Assembly: GCA_030602245.1 (NCBI GenBank)
Contig: JAUWAC010000008.1
Coordinates: 1 to 64,000 of the forward strand
Origin: Marinobacterium sp.
GTDB taxonomy: Bacteria; Pseudomonadota; Gammaproteobacteria; Pseudomonadales; Balneatricaceae
DNA length: 64,000 nucleotides
Direction: 5' to 3'
The notes below the pieces were generated by a model, which worked only from the letters and a program-made list of their open reading frames with translations, did no database searches and was not told the DNA's origin. How positions within the stretch are numbered: the stretch's first letter is position 1; each line of letters opens with the position of its first letter. This document shows, in pieces, positions 8,197 to 22,800 of the stretch. The position numbers were made by a program, and so were the translations under genes.

Positions 8197-9168
8197 TCAA
8201 GCCGATTCAGGTGACGACCACCAGGCCGAGATCGAGGCAATGCCCTGTGCACCCATACGCCATGCCTGCGGCAGATCATCGGGCCCCAGCCCTCCGAGGG
8301 CGTAAATTGGCAACGGGCACTGCTCGGCCAGCTCATGGAAACGCTGCCAGCCGAGCACCGGCGCGCCCGGATGGGATGCGGTTGCCGCCACCGGCGACAG
8401 CGTGACGAAATCCAGCCCGAGCCGTACCGCCTGTGCCAGCTCAGCCTCATTATGGCAGGACGCACTGAGCAGGCGTCCGCTGAAACGCGCCCGGGAGTCC
8501 AGTGCCATCAGGCGTCGGGCACTCAGATGTACGCCATCAGCGCCGATCGCATTGGCCTGCTCGATGCTGCCGTTCAACAGTAACGTCGAACCACGCTCGC
8601 GCACCTGGGGCACCAGTTCCTGATACAGCTGCGCCAGCAGCGATTCGTCCGCCTGCGGGTCACGCAGCATCAACAGCCGGGGTTCATCTGCCAGTGCCGC
8701 GGCAACGTTGTCGCTCAGCGCGCGGCGAGCCGCAGGCGTTGTGCAGGCAGCAAGTGACCCGGTAATCAGCAGCTGATCGGGCAACTGCGCAGCGCGCACG
8801 ATCGGTGCGTTGGCGGCCGGGAAGGCGTAATCATCCAGCGCCGCCGGCGCTACCCAGCGGATCGGCTGCCCCTCACGCCCATGGGCCTCACCCTCAAACG
8901 CCTCGACACGCCAGACATCGAGCAGAACCGACTTGTCGGGGTAATCGTGGCGAATCCGGATCTGCGGCCGCGCCTGACGTACGCGAATCCCCAGCTCCTC
9001 GTCCAGCTCACGCGCCAGCGCCTGCTCGACCGGCTCACCCGCTTCCACCTTGCCACCGGGAAACTCCCACAGCCCGCCCTGATGCTGGTTGGCAGCACGG
9101 CGGGCGATCAGTATGTCACCGCCAGCCTTGACGATAATCGCTGCCGCGACGTGGATCAGGTCAGTCAT
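8197..9168 (-). CDS. MutT-type Nudix hydrolase fused to a ThiE/TenI-like domain
   Basis: A 323-residue two-domain protein. The N-terminal half is a Nudix domain with an intact box beginning GGKVEAGEPVEQALARELDE (about 37-60), expected to hydrolyse 8-oxo-dGTP as MutT does. The C-terminal half (about 140-320) resembles thiamine-phosphate synthase/TenI, with GADGVHL and an ALGGL near the end. However, the GQED following GVHL in ThiE is SARR here, so thiamine synthesis is doubtful. The same fusion is common in Pseudomonas-like bacteria beside argJ and secA. It follows argJ by 3 bases. Confidence 0.88.
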   Translation of the reverse strand: MTDLIHVAAAIIVKAGGDILIARRAANQHQGGLWEFPGGKVEAGEPVEQALARELDEELGIRVRQARPQIRIRHDYPDKSVLLDVWRVEAFEGEAHGREGQPIRWVAPAALDDYAFPAANAPIVRAAQLPDQLLITGSLAACTTPAARRALSDNVAAALADEPRLLMLRDPQADESLLAQLYQELVPQVRERGSTLLLNGSIEQANAIGADGVHLSARRLMALDSRARFSGRLLSASCHNEAELAQAVRLGLDFVTLSPVAATASHPGAPVLGWQRFHELAEQCPLPIYALGGLGPDDLPQAWRMGAQGIASISAWWSSPESA

Positions 9169-9171
9169 CGC

Positions 9172-10389
9172 TCAGCTGCGGTAGTCCGCGTTGATGTGGA
9201 CATAATCGGTGGACAGGTCAGTGGTCCAGACCGACTCACGCACCTCGCCACGCTTGAGCACGACACGGATCAGAATCTCTTCACCGTTCATGACGGCCTG
9301 CCCCTGCTCTTCGGTATAAGCGGCGGCACGGCCCCCCTTCTCGACGATACAGACATCGTTGAGATAGATCTCGAGCGCATAGAGGTCGAGCTTTTCGACG
9401 CCGGCACGACCGACGCAGGCGAGAATCCGGCCCCAGTTCGGGTCGGAGGCGTACAGTGCAGTCTTCACCAGCGGCGAGTGGGCGATGGTGTAAGCGACAT
9501 CCAGCGCTTCCCTGACCGACGCCGCTTCTTCGACCCGCACCTCGACAAACTTGGTCGCGCCCTCGCCGTCACGTACGATCGCCTGCGCCAGCGAAAGCAT
9601 CAGCCGGTTCAGTGCGGAGACGAACTTTTCGGTCAGCTCCGGATCCTTGCCATCGATCTGCACCCCGCTGCGGCCGGTGGCGACCAGTACGCAGGAGTCG
9701 TTGGTGGAGGTGTCACCGTCCACCGTAATACGGTTGAACGACTGCTCGGTCGCCGCGCTGAGCCACTGCTGCAGCAGCTGTGTTTCCACCGCCGCGTCGG
9801 TGGCCACGTAGCCCAGCATCGTCGCCATGTTGGGCATGATCATGCCGGCGCCCTTGGAGATACCGGTCAGGGTCACGGCGCGTCCATTGTGGATAAACTG
9901 CTCACAGGCGCCTTTCGGGCGGGTATCGGTGGTCATGATGCCGTAGGCGGCATTGAGCCAGTTGGCCTCGTTCAGATCGGCTTTCGCCGCATCCAGCGCA
10001 GCGATGATCTTGTCCACCGGCAGCGGCTCGCCAATGACACCGGTGGAAAACGGCAGCACCGCTTCGCGGGCGACACCGGTGCGCTCTGCTACGGCGTCGC
10101 AACAGCGGGTCGCATCGATCAGCCCCTGCTCACCGGTGCCCGCGTTGGCGTTGCCGGTGTTGACCAGCAGATAACGCGGTGCACTCATGCCCAGGTGCTT
10201 CTTGCACAGCGTGACCGGCGCGGCACAGAACGCGTTTTTCGTAAACACGCCCGCCACGCTGGCGCCTTCGGGGATTTCCATCAGCACGATATCGCGCCGT
10301 CCGGGTTTCTTGATGCCAGCGGAGGCGACGCCGATACGGAAACCGTCGACCGGCTTGAGCTCAGGCAGGGTATCGGGACCGACAGCCAT
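9172..10389 (-). CDS. argJ: Bifunctional ornithine acetyltransferase / N-acetylglutamate synthase ArgJ
   Basis: Arginine biosynthesis enzyme that recycles the acetyl group from N-acetylornithine to glutamate. The protein is 405 residues, exactly the usual length, if it starts at ATG 10389, where GAGGAA lies upstream; the open frame extends further but would add 42 unrelated residues. The self-cleavage site is visible in KGAGMIMPNMATMLGYVATD, where the Thr of ATML becomes the new N-terminal nucleophile. It is separated from secA by a terminator and so may have its own promoter. Confidence 0.94.
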   Translation of the reverse strand: MAVGPDTLPELKPVDGFRIGVASAGIKKPGRRDIVLMEIPEGASVAGVFTKNAFCAAPVTLCKKHLGMSAPRYLLVNTGNANAGTGEQGLIDATRCCDAVAERTGVAREAVLPFSTGVIGEPLPVDKIIAALDAAKADLNEANWLNAAYGIMTTDTRPKGACEQFIHNGRAVTLTGISKGAGMIMPNMATMLGYVATDAAVETQLLQQWLSAATEQSFNRITVDGDTSTNDSCVLVATGRSGVQIDGKDPELTEKFVSALNRLMLSLAQAIVRDGEGATKFVEVRVEEAASVREALDVAYTIAHSPLVKTALYASDPNWGRILACVGRAGVEKLDLYALEIYLNDVCIVEKGGRAAAYTEEQGQAVMNGEEILIRVVLKRGEVRESVWTTDLSTDYVHINADYRS

Positions 10390-10414
10390 GGGGATTCCTC
10401 GTTTCAAATGGATA

Positions 10415-10437
10415 AAACGCCGGCTCAGGGCCGGCGC
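10415..10437 (-). terminator. Rho-independent terminator after secA
   Basis: The stem CGCCGGC (10419-10425) pairs with GCCGGCG (10430-10436) over a 5-base loop; on the minus strand it is followed by TTTTAT. A second, larger inverted repeat (CAGGCGC near 10454 with GCGCCTG near 10485, inner CCAC/GTGG) lies between it and the secA stop. Confidence 0.7.
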
Positions 10438-10546
10438 AGTTGTCTGGTTTTCAGGCGCCTGCCACCGATCCAGTGGAGCGCCTGAGCGGGGTTCATTGCA
10501 GACGCCAGGCGTCATGAACCTCGCTTATTCAGTCACACACCCGCCA

Positions 10547-13312
<2,766 letters not shown>

Positions 13313-13604
13313 AATTCGACTTTTAACCGTTTGAATGCAAAGCGGATCGGGCTCGATTCATCCCGCGCGGGTATGACCGGACATTCTACCTATATTGGGC
13401 CGCAGAATAGAATGCCAAGGGGTAATAAATAGTCTCAGCGCAATAAATGGCAGCGACCGGACCGCCTGTCACATGAAGGCTTTTGACTGACCCGCACACG
13501 ACGGCAGGTTTAACGAGAGCCGCCCCTGCAGGGCGGCAAAACAGGGAGAGATAAAGCCGGGGCGCACCGAACACTGATGCACCCCGTGAGGCCGCTGGAA
13601 ACGA
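13313..13604 (-). promoter_or_regulatory. lpxC-secA intergenic region with candidate secA promoter
   Basis: This 292-base gap holds no convincing gene. A 62-codon GTG frame at 13386-13574 lacks a ribosome-binding site and family features. Candidate minus-strand promoter: TTGGCA (13413-13418), 18 bases, TATAGG (13389-13394), with TAGAAT at 13383-13388 as another -10. A hairpin GCCGCCC-N5-GGGCGGC (13519-13537) follows lpxC without a T-run. The DUF721 and M23-peptidase genes often found here in related bacteria are absent. Confidence 0.5.
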
Positions 13605-14519
13605 TCAGACCGCAGCGGCAGGGCGCTGGTAGGAGATCGGTGCGGTCTCTTCGGCGTCTTCGAAGGTGACGACTTCGTAGGCGTCTTCGGTTTCGAGCAG
13701 CTTGCGCAACAACATGTTGTTCAGGTAGTGGCCTGACTTGTAGCCGTAAAACTCGCCAATCAGACTCTTGCCCAGCAGGTACAGATCGCCCACGGCGTCG
13801 AGAATCTTATGCTTGACGAACTCGTCGTCGTAGCGCAGCCCCTCGTCGTTCAACACCCGGTAGTCATCGACCACGATGGCGTTGTCAAAGCTGCCGCCGA
13901 GTACCAGATTCTGCGAACGCAGGTACTCGATGTCACGCATGAAACCGAACGTGCGCGCACGTGATACCTCCTTGACGAAGGAGGTGCTGGAGAAGTCCAG
14001 CGAGGCTTCCTTGTTGCGGCTGGCAAATGCCGGGTGATCGAAATCGATGCAAAAGCCGACCTTGAAGCCGTTGAACGGTTTGAAGGTTGCCGTTTTGCCG
14101 TCATTGCTGACGCTGACTTCTTTCTTGATGCGGATGAACTGCTTGGGTGCATCCTGCTCTTCGATACCGGCGGACTGCACGAGGAACACGAACGGCGCGG
14201 CACTGCCATCCATGATCGGCACTTCTTCGGCGCTGAGCTCAACAATCACGTTGTCGATGCCAAGGCCGGCCAGTGCCGACAGCAGATGCTCCACCGTGGC
14301 GACGCGCACGCCGTTGCAGGAGAGATTGGTCGACAGCGTCGTATCCACCACATTCAGTGCTTTCGCCGGAATGTCGACCATCGGGTCGAGGTCGGTGCGA
14401 CGAAAGACGATGCCCGTATTGGCGGCTGCAGGCTTCAGGGTCATGTAGACCTTTTGACCGGTGTGCAGGCCGATACCGGTGGCTTTAATGCTGTTTTTCA
14501 GTGTGCGCTGTCTGATCAT
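13605..14519 (-). CDS. lpxC: UDP-3-O-acyl-N-acetylglucosamine deacetylase LpxC
   Basis: Zinc amidase that catalyses the committed step of lipid A synthesis. Start at ATG 14519 gives 304 residues and the canonical beginning [20 protein letters not shown]; a TTG nine codons upstream is less likely. Zinc ligand His78 is in VEHLLSAL and the others in HKILDAVGD near residue 237. The C-terminal tail ends in small residues (AAAV), the part recognised by FtsH in E. coli. Last gene of the dcw-type run, 187 bases after ftsZ. Confidence 0.95.
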   Translation of the reverse strand: MIRQRTLKNSIKATGIGLHTGQKVYMTLKPAAANTGIVFRRTDLDPMVDIPAKALNVVDTTLSTNLSCNGVRVATVEHLLSALAGLGIDNVIVELSAEEVPIMDGSAAPFVFLVQSAGIEEQDAPKQFIRIKKEVSVSNDGKTATFKPFNGFKVGFCIDFDHPAFASRNKEASLDFSSTSFVKEVSRARTFGFMRDIEYLRSQNLVLGGSFDNAIVVDDYRVLNDEGLRYDDEFVKHKILDAVGDLYLLGKSLIGEFYGYKSGHYLNNMLLRKLLETEDAYEVVTFEDAEETAPISYQRPAAAV

Positions 14520-14654
14520 CCGTCTTGCCGTAAATTGATCGGTCAAAAATTCGCCTTATCGTAACAGAAATGCGTTAAGGCGGCCACTGGCCGGGGCTCC
14601 TGGAGAGCACCCGGCGACCACACTCCGGCCGGCGTCGATCCTGTCCGACAGCGC

Positions 14655-14691
14655 CTGCCTGCAGCGGCTGTTCGGCCGCACGTGCAGGCAG
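14655..14691. repeat. Strong hairpin between ftsZ and lpxC
   Basis: CTGCCTGCA plus GCGGC (14655-14668) pairs with GCCGC plus TGCAGGCAG (14675-14691), with a 3-base bulge and a 6-base loop: 14 pairs in all. There is no T-run on either side, so it may act as an RNA-stability or processing element rather than a simple terminator. Confidence 0.6.
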
Positions 14692-14706
14692 CCTCAAGGG
14701 TGCCGA

Positions 14707-15891
14707 TCAGTCCGCCTGACGGCGCAGGAAAGTGGGGATATCCAGCATGTTGTAATCGCTGTCACCCTTGTTACTCCCGGCGCTTTTCTGCTCTGCGGGC
14801 TTGTCCATCAGGGCTTCCTCGCGCTGACGGCGCAGAATGGTCGGCAGCTCGATCTGTTCCAGATCCAGCGAGCCGTCAGCCTTGCGTCCGGACGCCGGCT
14901 TTGAATGCACCACTTTCAGTGCGGCGTCGTCATCACGATCGAGGCCGGTTGCGACCACAGTGACCTTGATATCCTCGCCAAGTTCCGGATCGATAACGGT
15001 ACCGACCACAATGGTGGCATCCTCGGAGGCGTACTCCTCGACGATGTTGCCGACCTCGGTGAACTCACCCAGGCTCAGGTCTTCGCCCGCCGCGATGTTG
15101 ACCAGAATCCCGCTGGCACCCTTGAGATCGATATCCTCCAGCAGCGGGCTGCGAATCGCCGCCTCCGCTGCTTCCTGTGCACGGTTCTCGCCCCGGGCGA
15201 CCGCGGTTCCCATCATCGCCATGCCCATTTCGGACATGACGGTACGCACGTCCGCAAAGTCGACGTTGATCATGCCCGGCCGGGTGATCAGGTCAGCGAT
15301 CCCCTGTACCGCGCCCTTGAGCACGTTATTGGCGGCATTGAACGCATTGATCAGCGAGCAGTTCTTGCCCAGTACCTGCATCAGCTTTTCGTTCGGGATG
15401 ATGATCAGGGAATCGACGTTTTCCCGCAGCTCGCGAATACCCTCTTCCGCGATCTTCATCCGCTTCTTGCCCTCGAACGGGAACGGTTTGGTCACCACAG
15501 CCACGGTCAGGATACCCAGCTCGCGCGCCACTTCGGCCACGATCGGTGCCGCCCCGGTGCCGGTACCGCCCCCCATGCCGGCAGTAATGAACACCATGTC
15601 GGCGCCGCGCAGCGTGTCGGCGATGCGATCGCGATCCTCCAGCGCCGCAGTGCGGCCCACTTCCGGGTTGGCACCGGCGCCCAGCCCCTTGGTCAGCTCA
15701 CCACCGATATGCAGCGATACCCGCGCCGCCATGCGGCTCAGTGCCTGGGCATCGGTGTTGGCACAGACAAACTCGACCCCTTCAACCGCGTTGTCGACCA
15801 TGTGCTGGACCGCGTTACCGCCGCCACCACCAACGCCGACCACCTTGATGACCGCGTTCTGCTGGATGTTTTCAATCAGTTCAAATTCCAT
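14707..15891 (-). CDS. ftsZ: Cell division GTPase FtsZ
   Basis: Tubulin-like GTPase that forms the Z ring; 394 residues. The tubulin signature GGGTGTG is at 107-113, and the T7 loop [11 protein letters not shown] is in the expected place. After the globular core comes a variable linker and the conserved C-terminal peptide [13 protein letters not shown], which binds FtsA and ZipA in other species. It follows ftsA by 67 bases, enough room for a local promoter, though I did not identify a convincing one. Confidence 0.97.
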   Translation of the reverse strand: MEFELIENIQQNAVIKVVGVGGGGGNAVQHMVDNAVEGVEFVCANTDAQALSRMAARVSLHIGGELTKGLGAGANPEVGRTAALEDRDRIADTLRGADMVFITAGMGGGTGTGAAPIVAEVARELGILTVAVVTKPFPFEGKKRMKIAEEGIRELRENVDSLIIIPNEKLMQVLGKNCSLINAFNAANNVLKGAVQGIADLITRPGMINVDFADVRTVMSEMGMAMMGTAVARGENRAQEAAEAAIRSPLLEDIDLKGASGILVNIAAGEDLSLGEFTEVGNIVEEYASEDATIVVGTVIDPELGEDIKVTVVATGLDRDDDAALKVVHSKPASGRKADGSLDLEQIELPTILRRQREEALMDKPAEQKSAGSNKGDSDYNMLDIPTFLRRQAD

Positions 15892-15958
15892 TGTAATCCT
15901 CCCCCACCAGGGCCTGCGACTACCTTCCGGCGCCTGGTCTTACACATTAAAAAACCGT

Positions 15959-17209
15959 TTAGAAATTGCCCTGCAGCCAGGTTTTGATCCGGTGCAAGAT
16001 GCCTGGCCCGCTGGGCCCTGTCTTGTCCACGTCCACCTCCTGTCGCATCAGTTCTGACGTCACCGGACCTTGATCGGCCCGCGCATAGTGCAGCAGCCCT
16101 ATGCCGGTGGCGTAGATCGGATTGCCAAGCAGATCTTCCATCCCCCTGACGCCCTGCGGGCGGGCGAGCCGAACCGGCATGTGGAAAATCTCCTCCGCCA
16201 GTTCAACCGCGCCTTCCATCTTTGAGGTGCCGCCGGTCAGTACGATGCCCGCCGCCACCAGATCCTCGAAGCCGGAACGGCGCAACTCCGCCTGTACCAG
16301 CGTGAACAGTTCCTCGTAGCGCGGCTCGACCACTTCGGCCAGCGCCTGTCGCGACAGGTCGCGTGCCGGGCGCTCACCGACGCTCGGCACCTTGATCGTT
16401 TCCTCCGGACGCGCCAGCTGGGCCAGCGCGCAGGCGTATTTGATCTTCAGCTGTTCGGCGTTGACCGTCGGCGTGCGCAGCGCCATCGCGATATCGTTGG
16501 TGACCTGATCGCCCGCCACCGGGATCACCGCGGTGTGACGAATCGCACCGCCGGTGAACACGGCGATATCGGTCGTACCGCCGCCGATATCGACAAGGCA
16601 GACCCCCAGGTCTTTCTCGTCGTCGGTCAGCACCGCGTAGCTCGACGCGAGCTGCTCCAGTACCACCGCGTCAACCTCAAGGCCGCAGCGGCGAATACAT
16701 TTTTCGATGTTCTGCACCGCGTTGATGGCACCGCAGACCAGATGCACCTTGGCTTCGAGGCGCACACCGGACATCCCCAGCGGTTCGCGGATGCCTTCCT
16801 GATGATCGATCAGGTACTCCTGCGGCAGGATGTGCAGAATCTTCTGATCCGCCGGAATCGCCACCGCGCGCGCGGCATCGATCACGCGTTCCAGATCGTA
16901 TTCCGATACCTCCCGGTCACGCACGGCCACGATGCCGTGCGAGTTGTGGCTGCTGATATGGCTGCCGGCAATCCCCACCGTCACCGAGTGGATCTTGCAG
17001 CCGGCCATCAGTTCCGCTTCCTCCACGGCGCGCTGAATCGAGTGCACCGTCGACTCGATGTTGACCACCACACCGCGCTTGAGCCCGCGCGAGGGGTGCG
17101 AGCCAACTCCGACGATTTCGATCGCACCACTGTCGGTGATCTCGCCAACCAGACACACCACCTTGGATGTTCCGATATCCAGCGCGACGATCATGTTGCT
17201 CTGGCTCAT
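15959..17209 (-). CDS. ftsA: Cell division protein FtsA
   Basis: Actin-like ATPase that tethers FtsZ to the membrane and recruits later division proteins. The N-terminus has the phosphate-binding ALDIGTSKVV block, and further ATPase signatures appear as VDIGGGTTDIAVF. The C-terminus ends in the amphipathic membrane helix GILHRIKTWLQGNF. Start at 17209 gives 416 residues; an in-frame ATG at 17227 is a real alternative (six more residues) with an AAGAG before it. It follows ftsQ within a few bases. Confidence 0.94.
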   Translation of the reverse strand: MSQSNMIVALDIGTSKVVCLVGEITDSGAIEIVGVGSHPSRGLKRGVVVNIESTVHSIQRAVEEAELMAGCKIHSVTVGIAGSHISSHNSHGIVAVRDREVSEYDLERVIDAARAVAIPADQKILHILPQEYLIDHQEGIREPLGMSGVRLEAKVHLVCGAINAVQNIEKCIRRCGLEVDAVVLEQLASSYAVLTDDEKDLGVCLVDIGGGTTDIAVFTGGAIRHTAVIPVAGDQVTNDIAMALRTPTVNAEQLKIKYACALAQLARPEETIKVPSVGERPARDLSRQALAEVVEPRYEELFTLVQAELRRSGFEDLVAAGIVLTGGTSKMEGAVELAEEIFHMPVRLARPQGVRGMEDLLGNPIYATGIGLLHYARADQGPVTSELMRQEVDVDKTGPSGPGILHRIKTWLQGNF

Positions 17210-17216
17210 TGCCCCT

Positions 17217-18038
17217 TTACCCTGCATTTTCACTCTTCTCTCCGGGTCGCCAGCGTACGGCGACACCGTTGGTGTAACGGATATCAATCTGCTCGATCTG
17301 TTCGGCACGCTCGGCCAGCTCGAGCTGGTAGATGGTCAGGAACCGGCGCAGGCGCGGAATCAGCTGCTCGCGCCCGGCCACGACGCGCACGCCGTTGCTC
17401 AGCTCAATCGTCCAGGCCCCGCGCGGCTCCAGCGTCAGCCCCGAAAGACGCAGCCCGCTGGCCGCGAACATCCGGTTCAGGTCATGAAACTGCTCCATGA
17501 TCCGCACCGTCTCGTGCGCCGGTCCGCTCAGGCGCGGCAAGGCGCGATATTCAGGCTTCAGCGCCGGCCAGAAAATATCGCCCTGGTGGTTCAGCAGCCC
17601 CTTGTCCCCCCAGCGTGCCACCGGCACCTCTTCGACGATCGCAACCTCCAGCGCCGGCGGCCAGCTGCGGCTGATGGCGGCGTCATGCACCCAGGGGTCA
17701 CGTATCACCTGCTCCCGCAGCTGTGCCAGATCCAGCTCGAACAGCGGCGCCTCCAGCCGCGCTGCCAGCGCGCCCGCGATCGCCTGCTTGTCCAGATGAC
17801 GCACGGCACCGTGCAGGCTGATCTCGCGTACCGGCTGATCCAGCCAGCGCCAGACGTCACGGGCCGCGGAGCTGAGGATGCCGATGAACACCACCAGCAG
17901 CGTCATCAGTACCAGCGGGCGCCAGTACCAGTCCGGATCCAGTTCACGTTTCTCCGCCGGCGCTGCTCGCGCAGCACCGCGCTGAGGAGCTGAAGGCTCC
18001 TCGGCAGGGCGCTGTTTCCACGGCAGCGTCATCAGCAT
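17217..18038 (-). CDS. ftsQ: Cell division protein FtsQ
   Basis: Bitopic inner-membrane divisome protein of 273 residues. A proline/alanine-rich cytoplasmic tail (about 1-40) is followed by one membrane segment (about 42-62), a POTRA domain beginning near REISLHGAVRHLD, and the beta domain with DPWVHDAAISRSWP. It links early and late division proteins by binding FtsB and FtsL. GGAG, overlapping the ddl stop, sits 9 bases before the ATG at 18038; ddl ends 6 bases upstream. Confidence 0.93.
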   Translation of the reverse strand: MLMTLPWKQRPAEEPSAPQRGAARAAPAEKRELDPDWYWRPLVLMTLLVVFIGILSSAARDVWRWLDQPVREISLHGAVRHLDKQAIAGALAARLEAPLFELDLAQLREQVIRDPWVHDAAISRSWPPALEVAIVEEVPVARWGDKGLLNHQGDIFWPALKPEYRALPRLSGPAHETVRIMEQFHDLNRMFAASGLRLSGLTLEPRGAWTIELSNGVRVVAGREQLIPRLRRFLTIYQLELAERAEQIEQIDIRYTNGVAVRWRPGEKSENAG

Positions 18039-18044
18039 CGTCGG

Positions 18045-20459
<2,415 letters not shown>

Positions 20460-20463
<4 letters not shown>

Positions 20464-21548
20464 TTCATTACCTCCACACACACCCGGGCGACGGTTTCGC
20501 TCGCCTCGGGTCGGGCCAGCGCACGCGCGGCGTTGGCCATGTTCAACAGTTGCTCGCGGGAATTGAGCGTCTTGAGCAGTTCAAGCAGGCGCGCCGGCGT
20601 CAGCTCGCGCTGCGCCACACGAATGCCGGCCCCCGCGGCATCGAGAAAGCCGGCATTGGCGCTCTGGTGATCGTCAATCGCATGCGGCAGCGGCACCAGA
20701 ATCGACGCAACACCGGCAATGGCCAGCTCGCTCACCGTCAGCGCCCCAGCGCGACAGAGCACCAGATCGGCCCAGCCGTAGGCCTCATCCATCCGTTCGA
20801 TGAACGGCACCACCCGCGCCTCCACGCCCGACGCCGCGTAGGCTGCCTGCGCCTCATCGATGTTGCGCCGCCCGGCCTGATGCCACACCTCGGGACGCTG
20901 ATCGCCGGGCAGCTGCGCCAACGCGGCGGGCACCAACTCATTGATCGCCCTGGCGCCAAGGCTGCCGCCGATGACCAGTACGCGCAGCGGTCCCTCACGC
21001 CCCTCAAACCGCTGCTGCGGCGCGGGCAGCTCAAGAATCGGGCCGCGCACCGGATTTCCCACCACCTCACCGCGATCCGCACCCTTGAAGGCGCGCGGAA
21101 ACGCCTGCAGCACGCGGGTGGCAAAATGCGCCAGTATCCGATTGGTGGTGCCGGCCACCGCATTCTGCTCATGGATCACCAGTGGCATGCGCAGCAACCA
21201 TGCCACCAGCCCGCCGGGCCCGGAGGCAAAGCCCCCCATACCCAGCACCGCGTCGGGCCTGACCCGGCGCAGCACGCCGAATGCCTGCCACAGCGCCAGC
21301 AACAGCCCGAACGGCGCCAACAGCTGGCGCACGCGTCCCTTGCCGCGCACGCCGCGGACATCAATGCAGTGCAGACGGATGCCGGCCCGGGGCACCACAT
21401 CCGCCTCGATACCGGCAGCCGTGCCCAACCATTCGACCTCAACGCCCTGAGCCCGCAGTGCATCCGCCGTCGCCAGTGCCGGAAACACATGGCCGCCGGT
21501 GCCGCCCGCCATGATCAGTACGCGGCGCGCACGCGTTGTATCAGTCAT
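20460..21548 (-). CDS. murG: Lipid II synthase MurG
   Basis: Membrane-associated GT-B glycosyltransferase that adds GlcNAc to lipid I to give lipid II. The glycine-rich N-terminal loop [14 protein letters not shown] and the C-terminal donor-binding region with [13 protein letters not shown] are clear. 362 residues from ATG 21548, which overlaps the ftsW stop by 8 bases (ATGACTGA); the frame is open further upstream but that part lies inside ftsW. Confidence 0.95.
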
Positions 21549-22800
21549 CGCCCGCCCCCCGTCGTGTGCGACCGCGCTGCGCCGGCGTGGTCTGAGCAAG
21601 CCGCAATCGTTTCAACTCGTAATCGATCCGCTGCACGATCGCGATCATGCCGCAGCAGACCAGCAGGCTGGAGCCCCCATAGCTGAGCAGCGGCAATGTC
21701 AGCCCCTTGGTCGGCAGGGCTCCGACATTGACCCCGATATTGATCATCGCCTGTCCGGCAATGATGAAGCCGAAACCATAGGCGACATACGCCATGAAAA
21801 ACTGCTCCTGCTTCTCCGCCTGTCGCCCGATCAGAAAGATCCGCGCCACCAGCACCGCGTAGAGCACACACACCAGCAGCGCACCGATCATGCCCAGCTC
21901 TTCGGCCAGCACCGAATAGACGAAATCGGTATGCGCCTCCGGCAGGTAAAACAACTTCTGCACGCTGTTACCCAGTCCGGCACCAAACCAGTCGCCGCGA
22001 CCAAATGCGATCTGCGCCTGCGACAGCTGATAACCGGCACCGAACGGATCCGCCCAGGGATCGGTAAACGTCTTCAGACGCTCCAGACGATAGGGCTGGG
22101 CCACCGCCAGCGCGCCGACCAGCGTGCCGGCCACGCCGACCAGAATGAAGAACTGGAACGTGCGCATGCCACCAAGGAAGATCATTCCCATCACGGTGCC
22201 CACCAGCACCACCGTGGCGCCGTAGTCCGGTTCCATGATCAGCACGAACATGTACAGCGCCAGCGGAAATGCCGGCTTGATCACCCCCCACCAGCTCGAG
22301 CGCACCTCATTCAGGCGGCGCACCAGATAGCCGGCCATGAACAGCACCATGCAGACCTTGGCGATCTCGGATGCCTGCAGGTTGATCGGGCCCAGTCCGA
22401 TCCAGCGTCGACTGCCATTGACCTCACGCCCGATCCCCGGAACCAGTACGATCGCCAGCAGCGCGAGCCCCACGAACAGCAGCGGCACGCTGTACTTCTC
22501 CCAGATCCGCAGCGGTACCATCACCGCGATCGCGGCGCCGATCAGCGCCAGCAACATGAAGCTGCCATGACGCACGATGAAGTAGCTGGCGGAACCGAAA
22601 TTCTTCGCCGCCACGTCCATCGATGCCGACGTAATCATGACGAATCCGGTCAGCACCAGCGCCGCCGTCGCCAGCAGCAACCAGGGATCGAACGGCAGGA
22701 TTCCCTGTGGTACCGGCTTGTTGCCGAGTCGCCCGGTCAGCGCCTCCGGCAGACGCAGTGCCGGGAGGCTCAGCTGCAGTTTCGGTACGCTCAGTCGCAT
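21541..22800 (-). CDS. ftsW: Septal peptidoglycan polymerase FtsW (SEDS family)
   Basis: Polytopic SEDS protein of 419 residues that polymerises lipid II at the septum together with FtsI. About ten hydrophobic segments follow a roughly 40-residue cytoplasmic start. The conserved periplasmic block with GAGLGNSVQKLFYLPEAHTD and the later LPTKGLTLPLLSYGGSSLL are typical. It overlaps murD by 10 bases upstream and murG by 8 downstream. Confidence 0.95.
   Translation of the reverse strand: MRLSVPKLQLSLPALRLPEALTGRLGNKPVPQGILPFDPWLLLATAALVLTGFVMITSASMDVAAKNFGSASYFIVRHGSFMLLALIGAAIAVMVPLRIWEKYSVPLLFVGLALLAIVLVPGIGREVNGSRRWIGLGPINLQASEIAKVCMVLFMAGYLVRRLNEVRSSWWGVIKPAFPLALYMFVLIMEPDYGATVVLVGTVMGMIFLGGMRTFQFFILVGVAGTLVGALAVAQPYRLERLKTFTDPWADPFGAGYQLSQAQIAFGRGDWFGAGLGNSVQKLFYLPEAHTDFVYSVLAEELGMIGALLVCVLYAVLVARIFLIGRQAEKQEQFFMAYVAYGFGFIIAGQAMINIGVNVGALPTKGLTLPLLSYGGSSLLVCCGMIAIVQRIDYELKRLRLAQTTPAQRGRTRRGAGDD

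Noticed and set aside
13386..13574. 62-codon GTG frame between lpxC and secA, in the secM position
   Set aside because: No ribosome-binding site, no arrest motif such as that of SecM, no signal peptide of usual form, and it overlaps the likely secA promoter.
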